A stretch of DNA of 64,000 nt from Agrobacterium sp. AGB01 (GTDB taxonomy: Bacteria > Pseudomonadota > Alphaproteobacteria > Rhizobiales > Rhizobiaceae): positions 806,001 through 870,000 of the forward strand of contig NZ_JACVAB010000002.1 of assembly GCF_014851585.1 (NCBI RefSeq), in the 5' to 3' direction. Positions within the stretch are counted from its first letter, which is position 1. The number at the start of each line of letters is the position of its first letter. Below the pieces are notes generated by a model. It made no database searches and was not told the origin of the DNA. It saw nothing but the letters and a program-made list of their open reading frames with translations. The translations under genes were made by a program, and so were the position numbers. Positions 36,143 through 46,137 of this stretch are shown here, one piece after another.

Positions 36143-36522
36143 GTTTTTCCCTTTAAATCAATGCATTGCAGTTGACGATAGATTGTCGTCAACGTCTCGC
36201 GCTCATTTTGCGAAGACACGATTGCCTGAAGTTGCAGACGTGTCTGATGGCCGCCCGAGTTTGGGCTAGGCGAGAAATTGAACCTTCTGATTCCCCGACT
36301 TCCGCTTTCCACAGTTTTGTCGGCATTGTTGGCAAGATGGACATGCGCCTGACAAAATTGCGGTTAAAGCGTGTTTTCCGCTTTGAAATGTCATGGCTGA
36401 TGGTGGGTTTATCACCACGGGTATGGCAGGTTTGTCGTGAAAACTGACATCAAGGACTGCCGTCGGGCGTGAAAATTGCGTATGGTCTGCTTCATGAGGG
36501 TGGATCGTCGCCCTTGGTGTGA
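36143..36522. other. 380-base gap between tRNA-Thr and the J-domain gene
   Basis: No convincing gene, repeat or terminator stands out. No duplicate of the tRNA 3' end, which would mark an integrated island, is found in this stretch. A promoter for the J-domain gene is presumably here but is not clear. Confidence 0.5.
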
Positions 36523-37143
36523 ATGCGTAAAACAGGTGCTGTGTTGATCGATCCCTATGTTTTGCTTGGTGTGGCGCGTGATGCGGATGAGGCAGCAATC
36601 AAGGCTGCCTATCGCAAGCTGGCAAAAAACGCGCATCCGGATAGTGGCGGCGATACCGAGCAATTCTCCAGCCTGCAAAAAGCCTATGATCTTTTGAAGG
36701 ACCCGGTGCGCCGCAAGGTGTTCGATGACACCGGTTATGATCCGCAACTGGCAGATCCGAAGGATCTCAAAGGTTTGCTGATGCTTGAAACACTGGTCAA
36801 CGAGTTCATTCTGGATGAGCGCGAGCCGGGCAGTTTCGACCCGGTTGCTGCGATGCGCCGCAAGTTGACGGACGACATTCTCAAAAGCCGTTTCCACATT
36901 CTCGAGCTTGAGCGTCATCGCACGCGCGTGCGCAAACATATGGACAGGCTGGGCAAAAAGCCGGAAACCGATGTGCTCGGCTCCATGCTGCGCTCTCGCA
37001 GCCAATCCATCGCCGAGGCCATTCGTAATGCCGAAGCGCAGATCGAGGCCATCGAGCAGGCCTATACCATGCTGGAAGGCTATTCCTACGAAATCGAGAT
37101 GATGGAACGCGTCGTGACGCTGAAAGCAGAGGCGGCGGAATAA
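36523..37143 (+). CDS. J-domain (DnaJ-like) protein
   Basis: 206 residues. The J domain lies at about residues 9-70: DPYVLLGVARDADEAAIKAAYRKLA and the essential HPD tripeptide in NAHPDSGGD. The remaining 130 residues are rich in charged helices (HILELERHRTRVRKHMDRLG) and lack the zinc fingers of true DnaJ, so this is a type III J-protein that stimulates a DnaK-type partner for some special client. A GTG at 36541 is an alternative start. Confidence 0.88.
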   Translation: MRKTGAVLIDPYVLLGVARDADEAAIKAAYRKLAKNAHPDSGGDTEQFSSLQKAYDLLKDPVRRKVFDDTGYDPQLADPKDLKGLLMLETLVNEFILDEREPGSFDPVAAMRRKLTDDILKSRFHILELERHRTRVRKHMDRLGKKPETDVLGSMLRSRSQSIAEAIRNAEAQIEAIEQAYTMLEGYSYEIEMMERVVTLKAEAAE

Positions 37144-37170
37144 ACCGCCAGCCGGTTTTCTGTCATTGGA

Positions 37171-37767
37171 TTACGGTCCATTGACCAGCGCCAGAATGAG
37201 TTGGTGCACCCGGCCACCGGGTGACATTTCCTCCCGGTCGAAATCACTGCTGCGACGGCGCTGTTCGTTGGAAAGTTCACCGAGCCGCTTTTGCAAAACC
37301 TCCCGAACCTTCTGGCATTTCGGGTCGTTTTCGGCTCTCAGACCTACACTGTAAGCCTCGATTTTCTGGACCATGTCGAGAATGTGCTCGCCATGAACGC
37401 GTTCATGAGTCTCGACGCCCTGAATAAATGTCTGCCAGCTGTCTGCCATCGCCCCAGACAGTTTTGTAGCGGGTTTGGGCCAGCTGTAGATGATGGTGAG
37501 ATTGGGCCGGGCGGAGGCCAGCACACAAGCGCCATCCGGCAGTGGCCGGTAATCCCGGCGCCAGGTCAGTTTAAAGGTGGTGTAGGCAATGGCCTGGCCG
37601 GAGCCGGCCTCGGGGCCGCGAGCACCAATCGACTGGTACAGTTCCATGCCGGTTGAACCGCGCACCGTATAGGGTTTGATCTGTTCAGCCGGGCGCCAGT
37701 TATTGGCGTGAGCGGCAGCGGGCAAAGCCAGCAATGTCAGAAGGGCAGGGATGGCAGCGTTTTTCAT
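37171..37767 (-). CDS. Secreted DUF922 protein with HERVHGEH motif
   Basis: 198 residues from the ATG at 37767, which starts a signal peptide ending near AAAHANN. DUF922 proteins are putative zinc proteases; the motif THERVHGEHI (residues about 125-134) contains the HExxH-like pattern H-E-R-V-H plus a third His. The upstream frame to 37815 would precede the signal peptide and is rejected. The role is unknown; probably periplasmic or outer-membrane processing. Confidence 0.82.
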   Translation of the reverse strand: MKNAAIPALLTLLALPAAAHANNWRPAEQIKPYTVRGSTGMELYQSIGARGPEAGSGQAIAYTTFKLTWRRDYRPLPDGACVLASARPNLTIIYSWPKPATKLSGAMADSWQTFIQGVETHERVHGEHILDMVQKIEAYSVGLRAENDPKCQKVREVLQKRLGELSNEQRRRSSDFDREEMSPGGRVHQLILALVNGP

Positions 37768-37839
37768 GGTGCGGGTCGTGATCACTCGGAGTTTCCATAT
37801 CAGCAACCCGCTCACCGACCACGGGCCTCATTGTAAAAA

Positions 37840-38238
37840 TCAATCGCCCACCGATCGTAAGGCCGATGTTTGCAAGGCGCGCAGAATATCCATGGCCTCG
37901 TTTGCCCTGTCATGCGGCACGAACACATAGTCATGATGTAACGCGGCGACCATATTGCAGGCAATGCCTTTGTCAGCCAGTGCAGTGGATACCGCGGCGG
38001 TCAAACCGACACCTTCGAGAGACGAATATACCTCAAGAGTAATTCGAGACATTGGCGGCTGGGTCATTGGCAGGTCCAGCGATATTGCTTTGCTGAGCGG
38101 CAAGATGAGGCTGATGCCCTCGGCTTCATGGAACGTGGCCAGGGCGTTGAGAATAATGTGTCGATCTGCACCGGACGGGGGTAGTGCGCAGAAAATATAG
38201 GTCTCTGTATCAAGCGTCGGGGTCATGCCCGCTATCAT
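37840..38238 (-). CDS. ACT-domain protein (DUF2241/COG3602)
   Basis: 132 residues. The first half is the DUF2241 segment DTETYIFCALPPSGADRH and ISLILPLSKA; the second half is an ACT domain (RITLEVYSSLEGVGLTAAVSTAL) with CNMVAALHHDYVFVPHDRANEAM. ACT domains bind amino acids. The frame extends to a TTG at 38304, but the ATG at 38238 is preferred because it keeps the conserved start and a plausible AGGA site. Function unknown. Confidence 0.85.
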   Translation of the reverse strand: MIAGMTPTLDTETYIFCALPPSGADRHIILNALATFHEAEGISLILPLSKAISLDLPMTQPPMSRITLEVYSSLEGVGLTAAVSTALADKGIACNMVAALHHDYVFVPHDRANEAMDILRALQTSALRSVGD

Positions 38239-38392
38239 CCCGGCACGATCCTGAACGACTGCTCCTGTCGATACATCCGGCGGCAAATTTGTGATCTCCA
38301 GCAAATCAAGATGAACCGACGATGGCCTGTCTGGTGTTGATTATCAAGCAACATCAAAGTCGCGTCGATTAGCAGGGCGGCATTCAAAACGA

Positions 38393-38423
38393 AAAAAGCC
38401 CCTGCTTTTCAGCAAGGGCTTTT
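38393..38423 (-). terminator. Terminator after the PRC-barrel gene
   Basis: AAAAGCCCCTGCT and AGCAAGGGCTTTT form a stem with one mismatch around TTTC; read leftward it is followed by a T-rich run. It ends the leftward PRC-barrel gene. Confidence 0.75.
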
Positions 38424-38444
38424 CGCTGGAGCTGACAAGGGGGA

Positions 38445-38924
38445 TCAGTCGTCCAGCTTGTCGTAATCCAGTTTAGGAGCGGCTTCGAGCGCTTCCTTTG
38501 TCGTGTCGACATAGGCCTTCCATGTGCCGTTATCGTTTTGGACAGCCACCGAGGCCGGATCAAGCACCACGTAGCTCTTGTCGATCCCAAGGAAGCCACC
38601 GACGCTGGCAACAAGGCCAATCACCGACTTGCCGTCACCAATCACCACATCTTCAATCTCGCCAATGTCGTCACCGGCTGCGTTGTAGATATCCAGGCCT
38701 TCCAGCTGGGAGGCGGTCAGATCGGTCTTCTGCACGTTGACGAATTTCAGCGGACCATTTGGCGTCATGCCCATTGTGATGCCGGGGCCCGCCAGAGTGG
38801 CGTCAGCGCCAGCAGCTGCAGGGGCGGCAGCGGACGGTGCAGCCGGGGTTGTCGCTGTCTGTGCAAAGGCAACAGAGGAGGTGAGGACTGCAGCAGCAGC
38901 CAGTGCGAAAACCTTGTTTTTCAT
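38445..38924 (-). CDS. Secreted PRC-barrel domain protein
   Basis: 159 residues with a 21-residue signal peptide ending VAFAQT, an Ala/Pro-rich low-complexity linker (residues 25-45), and a PRC-barrel domain in the C-terminal half (LEGLDIYNAAGDDIGEIEDVV, GFLGIDKSYVVLDP). Secreted PRC-barrel proteins are common and numerous in rhizobia; their role is unknown, possibly in the cell envelope or stress response. Confidence 0.88.
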   Translation of the reverse strand: MKNKVFALAAAAVLTSSVAFAQTATTPAAPSAAAPAAAGADATLAGPGITMGMTPNGPLKFVNVQKTDLTASQLEGLDIYNAAGDDIGEIEDVVIGDGKSVIGLVASVGGFLGIDKSYVVLDPASVAVQNDNGTWKAYVDTTKEALEAAPKLDYDKLDD

Positions 38925-39088
38925 GATGTTTCTTCCCTTTCAGTATCGAACGCTATGTTCGGGGAAGTAACGGACAGGCATTGTTTTGGTTCCAGCAAAA
39001 AATGTAGATTAGATCGTCAGCATGATCTGAAATACGCTATAAGAGGATTGAGATCATGACGCGGTTCCCAAGGGTACAGGTGACAATC

Positions 39089-39529
39089 ATGTCGGATAAA
39101 AAACAGGACCATGTGCAACACAAGGGTGATCCATCTGCTTTGATCGACGAGAGGATCGAACAGTTGGGTGACTGGCGCGGTGCAAAACTTGCGAAAATTC
39201 GCGCACTGATAAAACAGGCGGTGCCCGAGGTGATCGAAGAATGGAAATGGCGCGGCGTGCCTGTTTGGGAACATGCCGGCATTATCTGCACCGGCGAGAC
39301 CTACAAAAATGTGGTCAAGATGACCTTTGCCCATGGTGCGTCAGTCGCGGACCCTGCCGAGCTGTTTAATTCCAGCCTTGAGGGCAATACGCGCCGCGCA
39401 ATCGATTTTCATGAAGATGATGCGATTGATGAAGAGGCTTTGAAAGCGCTCATTCGTGCGGCCGCAGAGAGAAATGTCTCTCATAAATCAAAATCATCCC
39501 GCTCTACAAAAAAAGCGGGATCATCATAA
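39089..39529 (+). CDS. DUF1801 protein
   Basis: 146 residues. The DUF1801 core is seen as KIRALIKQAVPEVIEEWKW, VWEHAGIICTGETYKN and KMTFAHGASV; the fold resembles the iron chaperone frataxin-like YdhG group. The Lys/Ser-rich tail (KSKSSRSTKKAGSS) is typical. The ATG at 39089 has an AGGTGAC ribosome site; the ORF opens earlier without one. Function unknown. Confidence 0.85.
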   Translation: MSDKKQDHVQHKGDPSALIDERIEQLGDWRGAKLAKIRALIKQAVPEVIEEWKWRGVPVWEHAGIICTGETYKNVVKMTFAHGASVADPAELFNSSLEGNTRRAIDFHEDDAIDEEALKALIRAAAERNVSHKSKSSRSTKKAGSS

Positions 39530-39544
39530 AGCGTCCAGAAAAAC

Positions 39545-39760
39545 TTATGTACGCGACGGGAACGTGCCGGAGAGTTTCTGCTGCACCAGATCAACACTGC
39601 CACGGACATGCAGCATCAGAGGTTTGCCGCCGGAGACTGCCAGCGCCATGGCGATGATAGACACGTCCTCTTCGAATGCACCGACGTAAAGCACCTGTGC
39701 CGGATTGACGTAGACGGTTTGATTGTGGGTGTTTTTAAAACCGATCATCATATGAGGCAT
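39545..39760 (-). CDS. Small conserved-looking protein (FlbD-like pattern)
   Basis: 71 residues from an ATG right after AAGGAGAC. The order VYVNPAQVLYVG...VSIIAMAL...LMLHVRGSVDLVQQKL resembles the small FlbD/DUF family of beta-rich proteins (NPxxV ... GSVxxVxxKL), without a conclusive match. Its stop lies 13 bases from the convergent DUF1801 gene. I do not know its function. The start could also be the ATG pair at 39751/39748. Confidence 0.65.
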   Translation of the reverse strand: MPHMMIGFKNTHNQTVYVNPAQVLYVGAFEEDVSIIAMALAVSGGKPLMLHVRGSVDLVQQKLSGTFPSRT

Positions 39761-39907
39761 GTCTCCTTTTTGCTTTGGGTGGAGATATGCCAGCAAGGGG
39801 TTGATGCAGGTTTAACGCATAATAGCAAAATACGACTTATGCGACTGCTGGGCACGTAGGCGCCAAATGCTCCGCAAGTTTGGCAAATAGAAGGTGAATA
39901 TCTGCGG

Positions 39908-40876
39908 CTAATTCTCGGCGACATCCTTGTCGCTATCCCATTTGCTGTCGATGAATTTCAGCACATCGATGATTGAGGTCTTCCAGACGGTCCAGACGTG
40001 ATCGCCGTCAGTGATGCGCAATTCCGATGTGCGATTGTCAGCCTGTAATGTTTCATGCAGGGCAACGGCGCCGCGCCAGAGATAAAAGCCGTCATCGTCG
40101 CCAACCGTGAGATAGGTGGAAGGCAAGTCCTGTCCTTCCACGACATGTTGCGCGACCAGAGTGAAGAGGTTCTTTTCATTGAACAGGCGCGCGTCGAATG
40201 GCGTGCCAAAAGCGCCGGAGAAATGATCGCCGGTTGATGGCAGGACGATACCGCTGGTGATCGTCGTGCGGTCAACCCGGTGGAAAAAGGCGCTGTCCTG
40301 AATGAGCTTCAGTTCGGCGGGCGTTTTATCGAGATCTTCGGCTGGCACGTTTTGCCAAATGGCGCCGGACATGCTGGCGACAGCTGTGAAAAGATCTTCG
40401 TGGTCATAGGCAAGACGCAGTGCGCCAAACCCGCCCATCGAGAGGCCAGCAATGGCGCGACCCTGCTTGTCCTGACGAACAGGGAGCGTTTTTTCCACAT
40501 GGGAGCGAAGGTCGCCCGTTATGGCTGTCTCGTAATCACCCGGCCCGCCAACTGCTGATGAATCGACATACCAGCTGTTCTTTGCGCCCGGCATGACCAC
40601 GACCAGCGGACCGATGGTGCCTGAGGCGATCATGCCATCCAGTGTTTTCTGGATGTTGCCGAGATCGCGCCAACTGTTCTGGTCGCCGTCATGGCCGTGC
40701 AACAGATACAGCACCGGCCAGCCGTTTTCGGGCGGCTCTCCATCCGGTCGATAGATGTTGACTGAGAGATCGGCGCCAAGCGCCTTGCTGTTGAAGGTGG
40801 CATCTCCAATCTGCCCGGCAAAGGCAGATCCGGAGGACAGGAAAAGGCAAAGGGTTGCCAGATTTTTTCGCATCAT
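39908..40876 (-). CDS. Secreted alpha/beta-hydrolase esterase
   Basis: 322 residues with a signal peptide ending SAFAGQ. An esterase-D/S-formylglutathione-hydrolase-like fold: WPVLYLLHGHDGDQNSW, nucleophile in AIAGLSMGGFGAL (Ser in GLSMG), acidic residue near TVGDDDGFYLW, and catalytic His in ITDGDHVWTVW. The ORF runs upstream into uvrB, but the ATG at 40876 has a GGGAGAGA ribosome site and begins the signal peptide. It probably hydrolyses ester substrates in the periplasm. Confidence 0.88.
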   Translation of the reverse strand: MMRKNLATLCLFLSSGSAFAGQIGDATFNSKALGADLSVNIYRPDGEPPENGWPVLYLLHGHDGDQNSWRDLGNIQKTLDGMIASGTIGPLVVVMPGAKNSWYVDSSAVGGPGDYETAITGDLRSHVEKTLPVRQDKQGRAIAGLSMGGFGALRLAYDHEDLFTAVASMSGAIWQNVPAEDLDKTPAELKLIQDSAFFHRVDRTTITSGIVLPSTGDHFSGAFGTPFDARLFNEKNLFTLVAQHVVEGQDLPSTYLTVGDDDGFYLWRGAVALHETLQADNRTSELRITDGDHVWTVWKTSIIDVLKFIDSKWDSDKDVAEN

Positions 40877-40964
40877 GCCGTCTCTCCCTTGCGGGTTCGC
40901 AGGTTCCCCACAAAGTTCAGCAACGTTAACGAGCAGGTTGGGTTCCTGCGCTACATGTTTGTGG

Positions 40965-43877
40965 TTAACGCCCCGGTTTGCCGGTCTTGCCTTTTGTGCG
41001 GCCCTTGCGCTGTTTTTCGTCCACCGCATCTTCATAGGAACCGACGCCGGGTTTGGCACGAGTGATCGGGCGAGGGTCGTCAGTGCGTTTTTCCGGCTGG
41101 CCTTCGAGAAGCGGTGAGAACCGCTTGCCGCCCTCACTTGCCGGTTTTTCAGGAACGTCACCACGCACGGGCTTTTCGGTGCGGCCAACCGTCATTTCGT
41201 CGAGCGTGTTTTTGCGGAACAACGGCTTGGCGGTGTCCGTGCCCGGTCCCATGTCATCCAGCGATGGTTTCTGGAACAGGGATTCACGGGTGGCCTGCGC
41301 GGCGCGTCTGATGCCTTCCTGCGCCTTGGATTCTTCCTTGGCGATAGGGTCGTCCATGGCCGCCAGTTCGACAGCCTTGAGGCGCTTGATTTCGTCGCGC
41401 AGACGCGCGGCCTTTTCGAAGTCGAGATCGGCTGCTGCGTCGCGCATCTGTTTTTCCAGCGCGTTGAGGTGTGCCTGCAAGTTGGCGCCAACCAGATGGC
41501 CGCCATCGGCAAAACCTTTGCCAGAAACGCCAGAAATATCAGCCCTTACGTGATCTTTCTCATAAACTGAATCAAGAATATCCGAGATGCGCGCCTTGAC
41601 CGATTCCGGCGTAATGCCGTGTTCGGTATTGTAGGCCATCTGCTTTTCACGGCGGCGGCTGGTTTCTTCCATGGCGCGTTTCATCGAGCCGGTGATGTTA
41701 TCCGCGTAGAGGATAACCTTGCCGTCGACGTTACGAGCAGCACGGCCGATCGTCTGGATGAGCGATGTTTCCGAACGCAGGAAACCTTCCTTGTCGGCGT
41801 CGAGAATGGCGACAAAACCGCATTCCGGAATATCGAGACCTTCGCGCAGCAGGTTGATACCAACCAGCACGTCGAAGGCGCCAAGACGCAGGTCACGGAT
41901 GATCTCGATACGCTCCAGCGTGTCGATGTCCGAGTGCATGTAGCGCACGCGTACGCCTTGTTCATGAAGATACTCGGTCAGGTCTTCCGCCATGCGTTTG
42001 GTCAGAACCGTCACCAGCGTGCGGTATCCGGCCTGTGCAGTTTCGCGGATTTCACCCAAGACATCGTCAACCTGCGTGCGGGCAGAACGAACCTCGACCG
42101 GCGGATCGATAAGACCGGTGGGGCGAATGACCTGTTCGGCAAAAACGCCACCGGACTCTTCCATTTCCCAGGAGCCAGGTGTGGCCGACACAGCGATGGT
42201 TGGTGGGCGCATGGCGTCCCACTCCTCGAACCGCAGCGGACGGTTGTCCATGCAGGAGGGCAGGCGGAAGCCGTATTCCGCTAGCGTTGCCTTGCGACGG
42301 AAGTCGCCTCGGTACATGCCACCGATCTGGCTGACGGAGACGTGGCTTTCGTCGATGAACAGAAGCGCGTTGTCAGGGATATATTCAAACAGCGTCGGTG
42401 GTGGCTCGCCGGGATTACGGCCAGTGAGGTAACGGGAATAGTTTTCGATACCGGCGCAGGAGCCGGTGGCCTCCAGCATTTCGACATCGTAACGGGTGCG
42501 CTGTTCCAGACGCTGCGCTTCGAGCAGGCGGCCAGCCCTTTCCAGTTCGGCAAGGCGGCCTTTCAGCTCTTCCTTGATCGACTTGATGGCGCCATTCAGC
42601 GTCGGGCGCGGCGTGACATAGTGCGAATTGGCGTAAATCTTCACCGATTGCAGATCGCCGGTTTTCTGACCGGTCAATGGATCGAATTCGGTGATGGTTT
42701 CGATTTCATCGCCCCACATGGAAATGCGCCATGCGGCATCTTCCAAGTGGGCCGGGAAGATTTCAATCGTGTCACCACGTACACGGAAGGAGCCGCGCAC
42801 GAAGTTGATGTCCTGCCGTTTGTATTGCTGTGCCACGAGATCGGCCAGAAGCTGACGCTGGTCCAGCTTGTCGCCCACCTGCATCTGGAAGGTCATGGCA
42901 GTGTAGGTTTCCACCGAGCCAATACCGTAAATGCAGGAGACCGAAGCGACGATGATACAGTCATCGCGCTCCAGAATGGCGCGGGTGGCGGAGTGGCGCA
43001 TACGATCGATCTGTTCGTTGATCGACGATTCCTTTTCGATGAAGGTATCCGAGCGCGGCACATAGGCTTCCGGCTGGTAATAATCGTAGTAGGAAACGAA
43101 ATATTCCACCGCATTGTCGGGGAAGAAGTTCTTGAACTCGGAATAAAGCTGTGCGGCCAGCGTCTTGTTTGGTGCAAGAATAACCGCAGGACGCTGGGTT
43201 GCCTCAATCACCTTGGCCATGGTGAAGGTCTTGCCCGAACCGGTCACGCCGAGAAGGACCTGCGAGCGTTCTCCCGAATTGATGCCTTCGACCAGATCGG
43301 CAATGGCGGTTGGCTGATCACCGGCAGGTTCGAAGTCCGATTGCATGCGGATCGTAATGCCGCCTTCGGATTTGGCCGGGCGAGCAGGACGATGCGGCGT
43401 CCACAATTTGCCATCCTTGAACAGCGGATTACCGCTTTCAATCAGCTTCGACAGCGCATCAACCGTGGCCGTGACGGCACCGGTGGCGAGGTTTTCCGCC
43501 TCTTCAAGACTGACATCGAGACCGGCAACCGGGTTCAGACCGGCAGCTGCACGGGTCTTGGGGTCGTTGGATGCGCCAATCGACACACCGCGCGATGTCT
43601 TTTGCGATGTGGCCTTGTTGCCCTTTGCAGTCTTTGCGGCTTCATCGATTGCAGCCTTGCGCGCTTCAATCTCGATCTTCTTGCGGTGCTTGCCCGCCTT
43701 GGACGCAATCTCCCGCTGCGTTTCAACTGAGGATGCTTCCGCTTCGGCTTCGAGCTGCTTTACCCAATCAGCAACGCTGCCGGAAAGCGGCGCACCTTCA
43801 AAAGGTGCCTGCGGCATTTCAGCAAAGCCATCGGAGCGCGAGGTCTGGTCGGTGGGTTTTTTCGGAGATTTGGCCAT
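40965..43877 (-). CDS. uvrB: UvrABC system protein B, extended
   Basis: 970-residue DNA damage recognition helicase of nucleotide excision repair, which is loaded by UvrA and positions UvrC. The conserved core starts near residue 175 ([15 protein letters not shown]), with Walker A GVTGSGKT at 210-217, the beta-hairpin [12 protein letters not shown], and [11 protein letters not shown]; a C-terminal UVR motif ([15 protein letters not shown]) binds UvrC. Compared with the usual ~670 residues, it carries about 175 extra N-terminal residues rich in Lys/Ala and about 130 extra charged C-terminal residues. Extended UvrB is known in rhizobia. Confidence 0.97.
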   Translation of the reverse strand: MAKSPKKPTDQTSRSDGFAEMPQAPFEGAPLSGSVADWVKQLEAEAEASSVETQREIASKAGKHRKKIEIEARKAAIDEAAKTAKGNKATSQKTSRGVSIGASNDPKTRAAAGLNPVAGLDVSLEEAENLATGAVTATVDALSKLIESGNPLFKDGKLWTPHRPARPAKSEGGITIRMQSDFEPAGDQPTAIADLVEGINSGERSQVLLGVTGSGKTFTMAKVIEATQRPAVILAPNKTLAAQLYSEFKNFFPDNAVEYFVSYYDYYQPEAYVPRSDTFIEKESSINEQIDRMRHSATRAILERDDCIIVASVSCIYGIGSVETYTAMTFQMQVGDKLDQRQLLADLVAQQYKRQDINFVRGSFRVRGDTIEIFPAHLEDAAWRISMWGDEIETITEFDPLTGQKTGDLQSVKIYANSHYVTPRPTLNGAIKSIKEELKGRLAELERAGRLLEAQRLEQRTRYDVEMLEATGSCAGIENYSRYLTGRNPGEPPPTLFEYIPDNALLFIDESHVSVSQIGGMYRGDFRRKATLAEYGFRLPSCMDNRPLRFEEWDAMRPPTIAVSATPGSWEMEESGGVFAEQVIRPTGLIDPPVEVRSARTQVDDVLGEIRETAQAGYRTLVTVLTKRMAEDLTEYLHEQGVRVRYMHSDIDTLERIEIIRDLRLGAFDVLVGINLLREGLDIPECGFVAILDADKEGFLRSETSLIQTIGRAARNVDGKVILYADNITGSMKRAMEETSRRREKQMAYNTEHGITPESVKARISDILDSVYEKDHVRADISGVSGKGFADGGHLVGANLQAHLNALEKQMRDAAADLDFEKAARLRDEIKRLKAVELAAMDDPIAKEESKAQEGIRRAAQATRESLFQKPSLDDMGPGTDTAKPLFRKNTLDEMTVGRTEKPVRGDVPEKPASEGGKRFSPLLEGQPEKRTDDPRPITRAKPGVGSYEDAVDEKQRKGRTKGKTGKPGR

Positions 43878-44170
43878 GCCCGGAATATGGAGAGAGTCCG
43901 CTCAAAAAGGAAGGGGCGGCAATGAAAAAATGAGTACAAAAAGGAAACGTCACCCTGCATGGAACCGAACGAATGCTGGCGTGTTTTATCCTCCGTTTTC
44001 ATTGCCGTGCGGCAGGTGAAAGAATGGAGCTGATACCTTCTACATCAGGGCATCTGCTTCGCAAAAAAGCCCAGTACACTTTTTGGCCAGATGCTGTAAG
44101 CAAGTGGCCAAATTCCGAAGATGTTCTGTTTTTCGGTTCCGGTTTTCCTCACAATCTCCAAAGGTCGATC

Positions 44171-44524
44171 ATGCCTTTTTCATTCAGCCCTGCCCACATC
44201 TGGCCTGTCCTGATGCTCATTGCCTCAAACGTCTTCATGACCTTTGCCTGGTATGGGCATCTCAAGCATAAGGGCAGCGCCCTGTTTCTGGCGATTATGG
44301 CCAGTTGGGGCATCGCGTTTTTTGAATATTGTCTGGCGGTTCCTGCCAACCGTATTGGCTCTGAGGTCTATTCGACAGCGCAGCTGAAGACGATGCAGGA
44401 AGTGATCACGCTGATCGTATTTGCCGGCTTCTCGATCTTCTGGCTGAAGGAAAGCCTGACCATCAACCACGTTATCGGTTTTGCACTGATTGCGCTGGGC
44501 GCGTCATTTATCTTCAGAACCTGA
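44171..44524 (+). CDS. DUF486/DMT-type small membrane protein
   Basis: 117 residues with four membrane helices, DUF486 family (small DMT-like transporters): HIWPVLMLIASNVFMTFAWYGH at the start and CLAVPANRIGS in the middle, which is the family hallmark. The ATG at 44171 has AAAGG at proper spacing; the frame begins earlier but includes no sensible start. Substrate unknown. Confidence 0.9.
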   Translation: MPFSFSPAHIWPVLMLIASNVFMTFAWYGHLKHKGSALFLAIMASWGIAFFEYCLAVPANRIGSEVYSTAQLKTMQEVITLIVFAGFSIFWLKESLTINHVIGFALIALGASFIFRT

Positions 44525-44617
44525 CATCGTGCATTCTACTGGTTTTATGCACCCCACGCTGTCGCGGAACGATGATGTCCGCGCGGCCACATCGTGCATT
44601 TACGGATCTGGGCTGGC

Positions 44618-45067
44618 TTAATATCTGGCCCAGATTTTTCGAAGTGGCGCGCCGAGGCTTTCGGCAAGCTGCTGATCCTGCTTGTGCGTTGTGTCATCCA
44701 TATTGGGATTGAGGGCCTCGAGCGCAAAACGCCCAAAGCCAGCGGGCCAGACATAGTCCAACCCATTCAAATTCACGGTCGTGCTACAGCAGGCAGCTTC
44801 GGCGGAAAGATTTTTGAATTCGCTGGCAAAGGCCGTGTCCATGGCTTCGCCCCACCAGCCCTCGACATCCGCCTTGCAGTTGGGGCATTTTACACCCGAC
44901 CAGTTCTCTCCGGGATCATAAAAGCGCACATCGTCCTCGAAGTGGCCCGAGACATTCTCGGAAAGCGGCGCCATGGCCCTCAGCAAACTCGCTGCCTTGT
45001 CCGCCTGTTCTGTCGTTGGCTGCCAGAACGGATCGGCCGGGACATAACGTAAAATCGTGTCGGACAT
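44618..45067 (-). CDS. Conserved-looking protein with Cys motif
   Basis: 149 residues, no membrane helix or signal peptide. A CPNC pair (residues 61-64, in GVKCPNCKADVEGWW) and a later CC pair (residues 93-94) could form a zinc site. I do not recognise the family by name. The sequence composition is like its neighbours and the frame is intact, so it is a real gene. No partner is obvious. Confidence 0.7.
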   Translation of the reverse strand: MSDTILRYVPADPFWQPTTEQADKAASLLRAMAPLSENVSGHFEDDVRFYDPGENWSGVKCPNCKADVEGWWGEAMDTAFASEFKNLSAEAACCSTTVNLNGLDYVWPAGFGRFALEALNPNMDDTTHKQDQQLAESLGAPLRKIWARY

Positions 45068-45195
45068 TGTTGCTCCATTGATTTTGTTATCAGTGCATGC
45101 TTGTTGAGCATATACCTATGGGCGAGATTGCGAGCGGCAATCAACCAGTTTTAACTGGTCGGGATTTGGCCACGGAAGAATGAAAAGTTTCAGAC

Positions 45196-45600
45196 ATGCG
45201 ACGATCGATGTTTGCGAATACACAACTTCTTGAAAATGTCTTTGGTGCCGTGCCTGAAATGACGAGAGTAGAATTGGTACGTCTGGACGTGGAATATGGA
45301 AGAGCTGTTTCCCTCCAAATTATCCTGACGGAGAGAGCGATATCGATGCCGCCCAAATGGCAGGACTTCAACACGGTTGGCATGAGGCTTAGGTTTTGGG
45401 GTGTCGAACGATATAGTGTCAGTGAGAACGATCCAGTGATCCGTGACATCTCCTATCTGCAGTTCAGTGAGGTGGACGACAGGCTGTACAAATGCGTCAT
45501 CAGGGGACAAATCAACGCCGAGATCATATTCGATGTTGCGCGTCCAGACGAGTTTTTCCCTGCATTACTCAACCCGGAGCATAGTGTGACGTTGCAGTGA
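45196..45600 (+). CDS. Hypothetical protein (possible Imm50-like fold)
   Basis: 134 residues, all-beta by appearance, rich in alternating hydrophobic strands (RAVSLQIILTERAISMP, MRLRFWGVERYSV). The order resembles DUF/Imm50-type immunity or beta-sandwich proteins, but there is no firm motif. Not recognised. A toxin gene is not seen next to it. Codon use is slightly less biased than in neighbours. Confidence 0.6.
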   Translation: MRRSMFANTQLLENVFGAVPEMTRVELVRLDVEYGRAVSLQIILTERAISMPPKWQDFNTVGMRLRFWGVERYSVSENDPVIRDISYLQFSEVDDRLYKCVIRGQINAEIIFDVARPDEFFPALLNPEHSVTLQ

Positions 45601-45625
45601 TACCCAATCTCGATATGAAGGCTGT

Positions 45626-46087
45626 ATGATGAAAACCAGACCTGCAATGTCAGATGATGCAGAGGGCATGGCAGCCGTGCAAAACGAAATTTTCGCAGCC
45701 GGTTTGCGCAAGACGCCCACCGACAAGGCTACTATTATGGCCGCTTACATCGATCCGGAGGACCGCATACAGTGCGTAGTGGCGGAAGACGACGATGGGC
45801 GTATTCTCGGGTTTCAATCGCTGCGTCTTGCGAAGGTGGGGAACCCTTGGGACGTGGCTGAAGGTTGGGGCATAATCGGCACCCATGTCAGCCCGCTTGC
45901 CGCGCGCAGAGGTGTCGGCTCGGCCTTGTTCAAGGATACGCTGCGTGCTGCGAGAGAGTTTGGCCTGCGCAGCATCGATGCCAGCATTGGCGCGGACAAT
46001 ATGTTGGGGCAGGCCTATTATGAGGCCATGGGTTTTCAGACGTATCGCACGCCGAATGGTCTGGTCTGTAAAGCATTTTATCTTTAG
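45626..46087 (+). CDS. GNAT family N-acetyltransferase
   Basis: 153 residues with the acetyl-CoA binding motif A: GTHVSPLAARRGVGSALFKDTL, and a C-terminal ADNMLGQAYYEAMGFQTYRT segment that is typical of GNAT enzymes. Two adjacent ATG codons could start it. The substrate may be an amine, amino acid or antibiotic; nothing fixes it. Confidence 0.88.
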   Translation: MMKTRPAMSDDAEGMAAVQNEIFAAGLRKTPTDKATIMAAYIDPEDRIQCVVAEDDDGRILGFQSLRLAKVGNPWDVAEGWGIIGTHVSPLAARRGVGSALFKDTLRAAREFGLRSIDASIGADNMLGQAYYEAMGFQTYRTPNGLVCKAFYL

Positions 46088-46137
46088 GGGCAGAAGAGGC
46101 CGGGATGGCGCCCGGCCACTATTTCCTATTCTTCTTC

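Noticed and set aside
42342-43730. 462-codon rightward ORF opposite uvrB
   Set aside because: It lies wholly inside uvrB on the other strand; no domain or start site supports it.
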